64,000 nt of DNA from Sediminispirochaeta bajacaliforniensis DSM 16054. Lineage in GTDB: Bacteria > Spirochaetota > Spirochaetia > DSM-16054 > Sediminispirochaetaceae. The DNA is taken from positions 1-64,000 of the forward strand of contig NZ_KB899425.1 in the NCBI RefSeq assembly GCF_000378205.1, given 5' to 3'. Positions 8,352-17,132 of this stretch are shown here, one piece after another. The translations under genes and the position numbers were made by a program. Positions within the stretch are counted from its first letter, which is position 1, and every line of letters begins with the position of its first letter. The notes below the pieces were generated by a model, which saw only the letters and a program-made list of their open reading frames with translations, searched no databases and was not told the origin of the DNA.

Positions 8352-9483
8352 AATATTAGGCCTCTTATTAAATAATGAGCTCCGAACCGGCGGGCACCGT
8401 CGTTATTTGGAGCTCCTTTCGGGGCTTGCGGCAAAGGGACACAGCGTCCACGTTGTAGTGAATCAGGACATGCAACTCCCCTTTACCGTGGAATGCACGC
8501 TGCTGCCAATCTCCGTAAAAAGCGGCCGTAAAAGGGCTGTAGCGTTTCAAAAAAGCGTGCGCCAAAATGTCGGGAACATCACTGAGCGTGTTCCGGCTAT
8601 AGATCTTGTTGTGGTCTTTGGTGAAACACACTATTTTGCAGGGCTATTCCTCAAGAAATACTATCATGCAAAGCTGCTTTTCTCTTTTCGCAGCAATGTT
8701 ATCCAGGAGGACCTTTACAAGCTAAAAAGTGAGAACATGAACATAGGCGGCCGGTTAAAACTATGTGTGGAGATGGGAAAATATTGGTGGTATGAAAAGC
8801 TAATCGCCAAGAATGCCGATATGATCATATTCCAAAGCAGATACGATCAAGGTTCTTTTCTATCGAGAAATGGTTCTGCCGGTGAAAAGTGCAGGATAAT
8901 CGGTGGAAATATCTGTACACCGTGGTTTGCCGCAGAATTTTCTGGAGCAAACAAGAGCAGATCTCTTCGTAATATCCTTTATATCGGCAGCATCAACATG
9001 CGCAAGGGGATTCGCTTTTTGCTGGATGCCTTTGAATTGCTGTGTGCCGATAACAATGATCTTACACTGACTATAATCGGTTTCGGTCCCGATGAGGAGA
9101 AGTTACGAGATCGCGTTTTGCATTCTACCGCTCGCAAGCAGATTAATGTCGTGGGGAGATGCAGAGATCCCTTTCCCTACTTGCAGGACACGGATGTGCT
9201 GGTCGTCCCTTCATTGTTCGACAGCTATCCCAATGTCGTATTGGAGGCGATCTTCACGGAGACTGCGCTCCTCGCCTCACGAACCGGAGGCATTCCGGAG
9301 ATGCTGGAATACGACGAGCTCCTATTCGAGCCCGGATCGGCCGTGGCGATTCAAACGCGAATAGAAGGGCTGTATGATGAAAAAGCCTTTTCCCGTAATA
9401 AGGCCTTGGTAAAAAAACTTCGAGCCAAATTTGAATTCGACTGGGTCGCGGAATTCGAGAAGCTCATATATGCTATTCTGTAA
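8338..9483 (+). CDS. Glycosyltransferase family 4 (GT-B)
   Basis: The protein has 381 residues from the ATG at 8338 (MKKYRILG). The frame is open upstream but those 20 residues overlap the previous gene and are unlike the family. NNELRTGGHRRYLELLSGLA is the N-terminal acceptor domain. In the C-terminal domain, LYIGSINMRKGI, GFGPDEEKLRD and PSLFDSYPNVVLEAI form the GT4 donor-binding region with the EX7E-type glutamates. It is presumably cytoplasmic and retaining. It ends convergently with the next gene, with an 11-base overlap. Confidence 0.87.
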   Translation: MKKYRILGLLLNNELRTGGHRRYLELLSGLAAKGHSVHVVVNQDMQLPFTVECTLLPISVKSGRKRAVAFQKSVRQNVGNITERVPAIDLVVVFGETHYFAGLFLKKYYHAKLLFSFRSNVIQEDLYKLKSENMNIGGRLKLCVEMGKYWWYEKLIAKNADMIIFQSRYDQGSFLSRNGSAGEKCRIIGGNICTPWFAAEFSGANKSRSLRNILYIGSINMRKGIRFLLDAFELLCADNNDLTLTIIGFGPDEEKLRDRVLHSTARKQINVVGRCRDPFPYLQDTDVLVVPSLFDSYPNVVLEAIFTETALLASRTGGIPEMLEYDELLFEPGSAVAIQTRIEGLYDEKAFSRNKALVKKLRAKFEFDWVAEFEKLIYAIL

Positions 9484-10594
9484 CCCCTGCCAGCTTTTCC
9501 CAGACATCCAACATCTTTCGGGCACTTGGAACCCAGCTTTTGAAGCTTTCCGCATGCTGAAGCCCGCGTCGGATCAATTCCCGTCGTTGTGTCGTATCGG
9601 AAACAAGCTGTTCAAACAGGTTCGCCAGTTCGTGGAAATCCTGGGGATCTTTCATCACCAGAGCTGCATCCCCTACAATTTCGGGAATTGCGAAAATTGG
9701 CGAGGTGATGACCGGGCAACCACAGGCCATTGCTTCGATATTGGGCATGCCGAATCCTTCGGCCAATGATGGAAACACGAAAAGCTTTGCACTGTTGTAA
9801 AGTTGAACAGCCTCTTCTTCCTCTACAAACCCGGCAAGAATGACCCGATTTTCTATGTTGAGACGTTGTAGTTCGGCACGAACCCTTTCGTTTTCCCATC
9901 GTCCTCCACCAATGACCAGCTTCATCCCGGAGTCGGTCCGTTTTTTTATAAATTCGGCAAAGGCACGCAAAAGAGTCCAGGGGTTTTTCCGCTCTGAAAA
10001 ACGGCTTAAGTGAAAAATAAACGGTTCTCCGGGCTTCAGAAGCAAACGTTCCGGTGGCCGCCGCTCGTCCTCCGGCAGCAGCCGGTAGGCACTGTTAACA
10101 GCGTTATAGCAAACGCTCACCCGTTCCGGATGTACTCGAAAGTGCTCGACAAAGTAATTCTTGCTGGTTTGTGATACGGTAATAATATGGTCCATCTTCC
10201 GGGCATAGTATGGTACAAGTACTCTTTCGTGCAGCATTTCGGCATGTCCATAGAATTGGGGGACTAAAAGCTGCTCGACTCCATGGATGGTTGCCGTTTT
10301 CTTGCCCGCAGTGGCCCATATAGGGGCGAATACCGTCAGCGGAGTGAAATGAAGGACATTAAAATGGTGTCGGCGGAGAATTGCCGCCGCACGCAGGGGA
10401 TTGCGGGGAATGAGGATCTCTTCGTCCACTTGTTTGTAGATCGAATTCTCGCTTGTTTCGTAGTGGATGAACACAAAGCGGAGTTTGGTATTCAGTTCCA
10501 GGATATGCTTCATCATTTCATGCAAATGATGGCCGCTCCCGCTTGTCCAATTGTCAAGTTGCTTTGAAAATACACCTATGGTAGGGTGGTTCAT
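9473..10594 (-). CDS. Glycosyltransferase family 4, on the opposite strand
   Basis: The protein has 373 residues. The early DNWTSGSGHHLHEMM stretch and a VLHFTPLT segment are GT-B acceptor-side features; FHLSRFSERKNPWTLLRAF, GGGRWENERVRAEL and PSLAEGFGMPNIEAMACGCP are classical GT4 donor-site motifs with the EX7E glutamates. It is the only - strand gene in the 27-kb polysaccharide locus. It ends 11 bases inside the preceding gene and starts 68 bases from the divergent gene at 10663, so it has its own promoter. It was perhaps inserted or inverted later. Sugar specificity is unknown. Confidence 0.9.
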   Translation of the reverse strand: MNHPTIGVFSKQLDNWTSGSGHHLHEMMKHILELNTKLRFVFIHYETSENSIYKQVDEEILIPRNPLRAAAILRRHHFNVLHFTPLTVFAPIWATAGKKTATIHGVEQLLVPQFYGHAEMLHERVLVPYYARKMDHIITVSQTSKNYFVEHFRVHPERVSVCYNAVNSAYRLLPEDERRPPERLLLKPGEPFIFHLSRFSERKNPWTLLRAFAEFIKKRTDSGMKLVIGGGRWENERVRAELQRLNIENRVILAGFVEEEEAVQLYNSAKLFVFPSLAEGFGMPNIEAMACGCPVITSPIFAIPEIVGDAALVMKDPQDFHELANLFEQLVSDTTQRRELIRRGLQHAESFKSWVPSARKMLDVWEKLAGVTE

Positions 10595-10662
10595 AGCTTA
10601 CCCTCCGTCCGGGTAGCTTAGCGTATCCGGAGACAGAGAGCAAGCAGAAAGAGGTTAACGTA

Positions 10663-11742
10663 ATGGCTAAGATTACCGTGCTGTCTATCTATGATCGTAT
10701 TGCCTGCTTTCACACCTTACGGCCTTTCCTTCTTTATCGTGATCAAAAACTTTTCGATTACACAAACTCTGTTGATTTTTGCTTGCAGCGTGATCGTAAT
10801 CGGATTCTCGTTATGGTTCGCTGGTTTCTTAAACCCGACCGGGTCGATATGGAGGTGATGCGTCGCCTTCGTGATAAATATGATCGCATCATTTTTTTTC
10901 ATGATGATGCCGGCGGAGGGATACCCCGTGCACAGGTGTTGCCCTATGTAGACCGCTTTTATCAGAAAGCACTATTCCGGGATCGTTCTCTATACCAGCG
11001 TTCTCTCTACGGAAAGGAACTTTACTCCGACTATTTCCATCGCGAGCATGGTGTTGATGATCCGGACCCGATAACAAGGGCGGCGGTAGAAGATGCCGAA
11101 CAATTAAAGAAACTAAGGCTTTCGTGGAATATCGGTATCGGTCAGTTCCCCAAAAGAAAGTACCGACAGCGTTTTGCCGTGGCTATGGCACGTCTGGTGG
11201 ATCTCAAGCTTGTGAGAGCCTTTCATTCCCCTGTCCGCCGTGTCGCTTTTTCCAAGCTTTTCTCTGAGGAACGTGATATCGATGTACACGCACGCCTGGG
11301 ATTGGTAAAGCAACCCAGCCTTGCGGAGCACCGCCGACTTATTTTACAAAAGATAGAGGGGGATCCTCGTTTTCTCACAGGTGAGGTTGGTCAGCGCCAA
11401 TACAATCACGAATTGTCCAGGTCCCGAATAGTCCTCTCCCCCTTCGGCTGGGGTGAGCTCTGTTTTCGGGACTTCGAAGCGGTTCTTTCCGGTGCGGTCT
11501 TGCTCAAACCGGATATGAATCATTTGGAGACCTGGCCCGATATATTTGTTGCTGGTGAAACCTATATCCCTTTCGCCTGGGACGCAAAAGACCTGTTGGA
11601 AAAAGTAGATGCGATGCTGACGGATGATACCTTTTGCCGACGTATTGCTCAAAACAGCTATACTGCCTATCATGATCAGCTACAAAGACTTGATGAGCGA
11701 TTTGAAATCATACTCCAAGATATAGTATCCGGGGAGGGGTAA
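10663..11742 (+). CDS. Glycosyltransferase family 1-like protein
   Basis: The protein has 359 residues; the start has AGAGG about 8 bases upstream. The N-terminal half is unusual, rich in Arg, Tyr and Asp. The C-terminal part has SPFGWGELCFRDFEAVLSGA followed by LLKPDMNHLETWPD, a pattern seen in family-1-like transferases with a PF13524-type C-terminal domain. No transmembrane helix is seen. It is first in the + strand run that follows the divergent glycosyltransferase. The next gene, a CDP-alcohol phosphatidyltransferase family member, starts 6 bases after its stop, so the two are probably cotranscribed. Donor unknown. Confidence 0.68.
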   Translation: MAKITVLSIYDRIACFHTLRPFLLYRDQKLFDYTNSVDFCLQRDRNRILVMVRWFLKPDRVDMEVMRRLRDKYDRIIFFHDDAGGGIPRAQVLPYVDRFYQKALFRDRSLYQRSLYGKELYSDYFHREHGVDDPDPITRAAVEDAEQLKKLRLSWNIGIGQFPKRKYRQRFAVAMARLVDLKLVRAFHSPVRRVAFSKLFSEERDIDVHARLGLVKQPSLAEHRRLILQKIEGDPRFLTGEVGQRQYNHELSRSRIVLSPFGWGELCFRDFEAVLSGAVLLKPDMNHLETWPDIFVAGETYIPFAWDAKDLLEKVDAMLTDDTFCRRIAQNSYTAYHDQLQRLDERFEIILQDIVSGEG

Positions 11743-11747
11743 TTTCC

Positions 11748-12476
11748 ATGACCCATATTTCAATGAAAGAGATCAGAGATTCGCTCCCGGAAGAAAAGAA
11801 CCGTGCCGATTCTCTTTGGACTCGTTATATTCTTAGGCCGCTTTCGGTACCCGTTGCCTGGCTTTGTTTACGTTGGGGGCTACGGGCCAATATTGTTTCG
11901 TATCTTTCAGCCCTTATTTGCGTGTTTGCCGCTCTTCTGTTTGGATCGGCTTCCTTGGGCTGGGCGATTATTGGGGCTCTTCTTTTTAATGTGTTTGCTG
12001 TTCTTGATTGTGCCGATGGAAACATGGCGCGAGCCACTGGTACTACCGGGCCATATGGAGCATGGGCCGATGCAATCGGCGGATATGTGGCCTATGTTAC
12101 GGTCTTGTTAAGCCTCGGCTATGCTGCCGCCGTTCGAAACGCACTTTTTTTTGCGTGGGAGCCCAAGGGTAATGTCTGGGTATTACTTGGGGGAGTAGCC
12201 GCCGCCTCTAATATTCTTATGCGGCTTGCCTTCCAAAGCTACCGAAATATTGCTCCTGAAGGAAAGGCGGAAGCAAAAAAGTCAATCGGTTTGGAAAAAC
12301 TCCTGAGTGAAAATCTGGGTGTTACCGGGGTGTTGATGCCAGCGCTTTTTGTGGCCCTTCTTGCCGGAGGGCTGGGATATATTATGATTTTTTATACGGT
12401 TTTCTATGGGTTGGGATGCGTACTGGTCCTCCTTAAATTGATTCGGAAGGTAGAGCATGTTTCGAGAAAGAAATGA
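11748..12476 (+). CDS. CDP-alcohol phosphatidyltransferase family protein with altered signature
   Basis: The protein has 242 residues with several membrane helices. The family signature is D-x2-D-G-x2-A-R-x8-G-x3-D-x3-D. Here D87, D90, G91, A94, R95, G104 and D108 are in register, but position 112 is Gly, where the fourth Asp (the catalytic base) should be. The family transfers phospho-alcohol groups from CDP-linked donors. In a locus that also encodes CMP-aminoethylphosphonate synthesis (24956-25690), a role in transferring AEP phosphonate to the glycan or a lipid is an attractive inference. Its ATG follows the preceding gene by 6 bases; its end overlaps the next gene by 20 bases. Confidence 0.82.
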   Translation: MTHISMKEIRDSLPEEKNRADSLWTRYILRPLSVPVAWLCLRWGLRANIVSYLSALICVFAALLFGSASLGWAIIGALLFNVFAVLDCADGNMARATGTTGPYGAWADAIGGYVAYVTVLLSLGYAAAVRNALFFAWEPKGNVWVLLGGVAAASNILMRLAFQSYRNIAPEGKAEAKKSIGLEKLLSENLGVTGVLMPALFVALLAGGLGYIMIFYTVFYGLGCVLVLLKLIRKVEHVSRKK

Positions 12477-13863
12477 GACCTACATGCTGCTTTTTGTGGT
12501 GGTCGATACCTTATCAACCATCCTTGCCTTTTGCGCCGCAGTTGCCGTTCGTTTTATCATTCAGGAAGCAAATCTATTCGAGTTCTATGCCATCGATCTT
12601 CGGGAATATATGTATATAGGCCTGGTTCTTGCTTCTTCGCAGGTGATGGTCTTCTATTTTATGGATTTGTATCGTCCGGGGAAGGTTGGCCTGGTAACCG
12701 ATGAGTTTAATCGGGTAGTACTGGGGACAATCGTCACCATCTTCATGGCGCTGGGTGTTATTTTCTTTCTCAAGACCCATCGATATAGTCGTCTGGTCGT
12801 ACTCTATTTCGGAATTCTGAATGTCGCTTTTGTTTCCCTCGGCAGGGCTATTGCCAGATTCTTCATTAAGAAAATGCTCTTGAAAGGCCGGCGTATACGC
12901 CTTATTCTGGTTCTCGGTACCGGCAGAACCGCAAAGCAGTTCGAAGAGGTAATTCAACGAAACCGGCTTTACGGCTATCTGGTCAAGGCCTTTGTCCGGC
13001 TCCCTGAAGAGGGAGAGGTAAAGGTCGAAAACGATAAAATCCTTGGTTCGTTTGAGGACATTCCCCGGCTCCTAACCGAGATCAGGCCTCATCACGTTAT
13101 CTTTGCATGTGATTCCACCAGCAGTGATATGCTCCAAAGGGCAATACAGATGTGCAATCATGAAGGAATCCATATGCATGTGATACCCAGTTTCAGCGAA
13201 TTGATTACTTCAAAGGGCCGGCTTGAGAGCCTTGAAGGAATTCCTCTCATCACTTTGCGCGATATCCCTGCTCGAAGGGGCTTTAATCGTTTTTTTAAGC
13301 GTTTGTTTGATATTATCTTTTCCCTGTTGTTTATCATCCTTTTTTCTCCCTTTTACATCATTATTGCTCTGGCGATCAGGCTTACATCAAAAGGGCCTGT
13401 CTTCCTTTCACAGGAGCGTGTTGGACTCGACAACAAGTTATTCAAGGTACTGAAATTTCGTACCATGTCTGTGCAACAGCCGGGGGATTCCGATATCATC
13501 TGGACCACCAAGAACGATCCCCGAGTAACACCTGTTGGTCGAATCTTGCGAAAATTGTCCCTTGACGAAACCCCGCAGTTTTTTAACGTATTTACGGGAA
13601 CGATGTCGGTCGTCGGCCCCAGACCGGAGCGCCCCTATTGGGTCGAACAATTTAAAGAGCGCTATACCGGCTATATGCAGCGTCACGGCATGAAGGCCGG
13701 TATCACCGGATGGGCTCAAGTCAACGGCCTTCGCGGCGATACCTCCATCGAGGAACGGGTGGCCGCCGATATCTATTACATTGAGAACTGGTCGATTCTG
13801 CTCGATCTAAAGATTATTCTGCTTACCCCTTTTAAAAGTGTTATCGACAGGAATGCCTATTAG
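12457..13863 (+). CDS. Polyprenyl-phosphate sugar-1-phosphate transferase (first of two)
   Basis: The protein has 468 residues: four N-terminal membrane helices, a central CoA-binding-like/Rossmann domain (LVLGTGRTAKQFEEVI), then a catalytic bacterial sugar transferase domain. The latter has the membrane re-entrant segment FDIIFSLLFIILFSPFY, then KFRTM, the catalytic LDETPQFFNV Asp-Glu pair, and MSVVGPRPE. Such enzymes (WbaP/WcaJ/EpsE type) start glycan synthesis by moving sugar-1-phosphate from a nucleotide sugar to undecaprenyl phosphate. The start overlaps the preceding gene by 20 bases, with GGAAGG upstream. The next gene begins right after its stop. Confidence 0.92.
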   Translation: MFRERNETYMLLFVVVDTLSTILAFCAAVAVRFIIQEANLFEFYAIDLREYMYIGLVLASSQVMVFYFMDLYRPGKVGLVTDEFNRVVLGTIVTIFMALGVIFFLKTHRYSRLVVLYFGILNVAFVSLGRAIARFFIKKMLLKGRRIRLILVLGTGRTAKQFEEVIQRNRLYGYLVKAFVRLPEEGEVKVENDKILGSFEDIPRLLTEIRPHHVIFACDSTSSDMLQRAIQMCNHEGIHMHVIPSFSELITSKGRLESLEGIPLITLRDIPARRGFNRFFKRLFDIIFSLLFIILFSPFYIIIALAIRLTSKGPVFLSQERVGLDNKLFKVLKFRTMSVQQPGDSDIIWTTKNDPRVTPVGRILRKLSLDETPQFFNVFTGTMSVVGPRPERPYWVEQFKERYTGYMQRHGMKAGITGWAQVNGLRGDTSIEERVAADIYYIENWSILLDLKIILLTPFKSVIDRNAY

Positions 13864-14973
13864 ATGAGAATGCACATTTGTTTTATCATAACCCGCGGAG
13901 ATTCCATCGGCGGTGCCCAGATCCATGTTCGTGATATGGCCATAGCCCTGCGTAAAGATGGTCATGATGCCTCGGTTTTGGTTGGCTCTCCAGGGGATTT
14001 GACTGATCAACTGGAGCGAGCAGGGATTCCCTGGGAACATGTCCCTCTCCTTGTTCGTCCCATTCGTCCATGGAAGGATCTTCGCGCCGTTTTCTCTGTC
14101 GCTTCGAGGCTTCGGCGTCTGAAGCCCGATCTGGTTTCCTGCCATACCGCCAAAGCGGGTATGGTTGGGCGACTTGCCGCTTTCGTTGCGGGCCGGCCTT
14201 CTATTTTTACCGCCCACGGCTGGCAGTTTGCCGATGGAATACCCGGCAAGCAGGCAAAAGCGGTATTGCTTATTGAAAAGCTTATCTCGCCATTGTGCCG
14301 CAAAGTCATTACGGTCAGTCGGTATGATTATGATCTTGCTGTGCGCAAACGTGCGGTGAACCCTAAAAAGATGCTTACTATTCACAACGGCCTTCCGTGG
14401 ATGGAGGATCGGGACAGCTTCGGGGCGTCCCCTGCCGAAAGGCCCTGCCGCTTACTCATGGTCGCCCGGTTTCAGGAGCAGAAAGACCACACCAGCCTTT
14501 TGACTGCTCTCGGCGGTTTAAAAGAGCTTTCATGGGAGCTTGATCTGGTCGGAGACGGCCCCGGTATGGAAGCCGAGAAGGAACGTGCCCGGGACTTGGG
14601 ATTGGAAACGCGTATCGAATTTTCGGGTCAACGGCTAGATGTTCCCGAGCGGATGGAGAAGGCCGATATCTATCTGCTTATCAGCAATTGGGAGGGCTTT
14701 CCCCGTAGTATTATTGAGGCAATGCGAGGGGGACTGCCGGTGATCGCCAGCGATGTCGGCGGCTGCAATGAATCGGTTGCCGAGGGGGAGAGCGGCTTTT
14801 TGGTTCCCAGAGGCGATGCAGAGCTTTTGCGGAAGCGGATCGCCACACTGATCAACGACTCCGCCCTGCGTCGGCGAATGGGGAGGACCGGTCGCCGGCG
14901 TTATGAAGAGTATTTTACCTTTCAGATCATGTATGAGAAAACAGTTGAACTCTATCGTGAGGTTTTGGCGTAA
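13864..14973 (+). CDS. Glycosyltransferase family 4
   Basis: The protein has 369 residues. The N-terminus reads TRGDSIGGAQIHVRDMAIAL, the usual GT4 start, then SCHTAKAGMVGRLAAF and FTAHGW. The C-terminal domain has LLMVARFQEQKDH, LVGDGPGMEAE and ISNWEGFPRSIIEAMRGGLP with the EX7E-like glutamates. It resembles transferases acting second in exopolysaccharide units (EpsD/EpsF or PglA-like), and its position directly after an initiating transferase, with no spacer, fits this. Specificity is unknown. Confidence 0.9.
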   Translation: MRMHICFIITRGDSIGGAQIHVRDMAIALRKDGHDASVLVGSPGDLTDQLERAGIPWEHVPLLVRPIRPWKDLRAVFSVASRLRRLKPDLVSCHTAKAGMVGRLAAFVAGRPSIFTAHGWQFADGIPGKQAKAVLLIEKLISPLCRKVITVSRYDYDLAVRKRAVNPKKMLTIHNGLPWMEDRDSFGASPAERPCRLLMVARFQEQKDHTSLLTALGGLKELSWELDLVGDGPGMEAEKERARDLGLETRIEFSGQRLDVPERMEKADIYLLISNWEGFPRSIIEAMRGGLPVIASDVGGCNESVAEGESGFLVPRGDAELLRKRIATLINDSALRRRMGRTGRRRYEEYFTFQIMYEKTVELYREVLA

Positions 14974-15044
14974 TCCAAAGCGGAATCCATTTTCTCTTGT
15001 GAAATGGCCCGCCATACGATAAGATGCCGATAAGGAATAACGAC

Positions 15045-16688
15045 ATGAAGAAATATTTTAGTGCCCTATGTGCAATTATGTTCTGCCAGATCATCTTGTC
15101 TCCAATCTGGGCTATGGATTTTACCATGATGGGAGAGGATGAGGATTGGCTTCCTCCTGCGGGAGAAGAATACCTGGCTTTTAACTTCGCCGGTTTTCTT
15201 ACGGCGGAGAAGCGAGAGGAATTGTTGGACGATCAGGCGGATCTTCCGAGCTTCTTCGACGAAGAGCGGCTCAGTTTCGATTATCGTACTCAGTTATTTC
15301 AGATGTTCATCGATGGATCGCTACTCGATGACGGAACGTACAGTGAACAGGAGCCCTATCTGGGGGGAAGATACTTCTACCTCAATGATGCCTATCTCAA
15401 AACCAACCTCGATCGGTTTCAGCTCAAGGTTGGGCAGGGCCCCCATCACGATGTGGTTGATACCCCCTATAGCCTCTTTATCTCCTCGAACGATTTTTCC
15501 GTGCTTCATGCCGAGATCGACTACGACGGGGATTTCTTCTTTTACAAGACCCGCTGGGTCAGCATGAACAACGACAGTTCGCAGATCTATTATGGATCGG
15601 ATGATGATTGGAGTAGTATGACGACTACTACATGGCCGGACGCTGACCCTCCAGATGGTGAGACCTACTGGCTCGACAAGGGGATGAATTTCAAGGTCTA
15701 CGGTTTCAACCTCGGCGAGGGGTGGCGGGTCGGATTCGAGGATGTAGTGGTCTATCTCGGCCGCTCCTTTGATGCCAACTATTTTTTCAATCCCATTCCG
15801 CAGTATTTTCTCCAGTTGATCACCAGCGAGGACGGAAATCCCTGGGTACAGGCCGGAAATACCAAGAGCATGATGGGCTTTTTTGTCGATGTAACCCGCG
15901 ATGATTGGGGGGCGGAGACACAGCTTCTGATTGACGATATAAACCTAAGTTTTCTTCCCTTTGTGCCCGACCGCAGCTTCAAGGACAAGATTGCCTGGAA
16001 TATAGGGGGATGGAAGGACTTCAGTTTCGGTACCATGGGTTTCCACCATGCCGGAGCCACCAAATACACCTTTGAATCGACCCGGACCATTGAAAGCGAC
16101 GGTAGCTGGGGAGATGTCGGATACGTGGATGTTCCTTACAGCATTCTTCCCTACGAGTATGCCTACTATCCGGTAAACGAATATACCTTGAAGAACGGAG
16201 AGCAAATGGCCATCCCCTACGAGGACCTCTATGCCGGGTACAAATACGGGGAAAACAACCTCGCCTTTCTTGTCGATTACGAAAATCTGATGTTTGCCGG
16301 TACTCCTCAGGAATTTAAGCTATATGCCTCTTTCGAGTATGTGATGAACGGATCCAAGTCTCCTTCCAACCCCTGGCATGAATACGATAGCCCGCGTAAT
16401 TCTGATATCGAGGATTCTGCCTGGTGTATGTTCACCGGAGCCCCTATCGAGTATGTCTTCAGGGCAAAGGCGAACGCCCGTAAACCGATCGGCGACTTTA
16501 CCGTGCTGATGGAGGTGCAGGCCGGTTATGTTATCAATGGCGCAGAACTGATCGAGGTTGATGCAAACTATGAAGATTATAACACAATCGATTGGACCGA
16601 ACCGAAGATCTATGTACCGCAGAATGGAAACAATTTTCCGATTTTTGGGGTCACCGTCGGGTTCAATTATTCCTGGCGGCTTAAGTAG
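15045..16688 (+). CDS. Wzi-like outer-membrane beta-barrel protein (second of three)
   Basis: The protein has 547 residues from the ATG at 15045, which has AAGGAA 8 bases upstream; an in-frame start at 15024 lacks a box. The signal peptide is AMFCQIILSPIWA. The mature protein is acidic and strand-rich (FYLNDAYLKTNLDRFQLKVG, VGFEDVVVYLGRS, ETQLLIDDINLS) and ends with FNYSWRLK. The layout (LKVGQGP segment, then a long series of strands with LLIDD) resembles the Wzi family, but similarity is weaker than for the gene at 4657. It lies between a glycosyltransferase and the GtrA gene. Role in anchoring or exporting polysaccharide is inferred. Confidence 0.62.
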   Translation: MKKYFSALCAIMFCQIILSPIWAMDFTMMGEDEDWLPPAGEEYLAFNFAGFLTAEKREELLDDQADLPSFFDEERLSFDYRTQLFQMFIDGSLLDDGTYSEQEPYLGGRYFYLNDAYLKTNLDRFQLKVGQGPHHDVVDTPYSLFISSNDFSVLHAEIDYDGDFFFYKTRWVSMNNDSSQIYYGSDDDWSSMTTTTWPDADPPDGETYWLDKGMNFKVYGFNLGEGWRVGFEDVVVYLGRSFDANYFFNPIPQYFLQLITSEDGNPWVQAGNTKSMMGFFVDVTRDDWGAETQLLIDDINLSFLPFVPDRSFKDKIAWNIGGWKDFSFGTMGFHHAGATKYTFESTRTIESDGSWGDVGYVDVPYSILPYEYAYYPVNEYTLKNGEQMAIPYEDLYAGYKYGENNLAFLVDYENLMFAGTPQEFKLYASFEYVMNGSKSPSNPWHEYDSPRNSDIEDSAWCMFTGAPIEYVFRAKANARKPIGDFTVLMEVQAGYVINGAELIEVDANYEDYNTIDWTEPKIYVPQNGNNFPIFGVTVGFNYSWRLK

Positions 16689-16706
16689 CGGAACGGACGA
16701 CAACGC

Positions 16707-17132
16707 ATGACGGTGGCGGGACTATTTCGCGTTCTTTTTGTCGATAAAAGCTCTCATCGGTTTGTAGAGTTTTTTCGCTACTTTTTCGTGTCTGCAATTT
16801 CTCTTGTTGCCGACTTCTTGCTGCTTTTCCTGTTGACCAGTGTGGCAGGTATTCACTACCTGATCTCCTCGGTCTTTTCGTATATGGCAGGTCTGATCGT
16901 CAACTACCTTTTGAGCACGTATTGGGTCTTTGCCAAGCGAAGAGTTTCCAACCGTGCCGTTGAATTTTCGGTGTTTGCTCTTGTCGGAGTTATCGGCCTG
17001 GGGGTCAATGAAATCCTCATGTGGCTGTTTACCGATGTTTTGATGCTCTACTATATGCTTTCACGTGTTTTTTCAGCGGGGATTGGATATGCCTGGAAAT
17101 ATGTCGTTAGAAAAATCATCCTTTTCCGATAA
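16707..17132 (+). CDS. GtrA-family membrane protein
   Basis: The protein has 141 residues with four hydrophobic helices. FFRYFFVSAISLVADFLLLF begins the first, and the conserved pattern YMAGLIVNYLLSTYWVFAKR is diagnostic of GtrA (PF04138). The C-terminal RVFSAGIGYAWKYVVRK also matches. GtrA proteins are thought to flip undecaprenyl-phosphate-linked single sugars. It is followed by a GT-C type enzyme and a dolichol-phosphate-mannosyltransferase-like GT2, recreating the three-gene Gtr modification system. The next gene overlaps its end by 44 bases. Confidence 0.9.
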   Translation: MTVAGLFRVLFVDKSSHRFVEFFRYFFVSAISLVADFLLLFLLTSVAGIHYLISSVFSYMAGLIVNYLLSTYWVFAKRRVSNRAVEFSVFALVGVIGLGVNEILMWLFTDVLMLYYMLSRVFSAGIGYAWKYVVRKIILFR

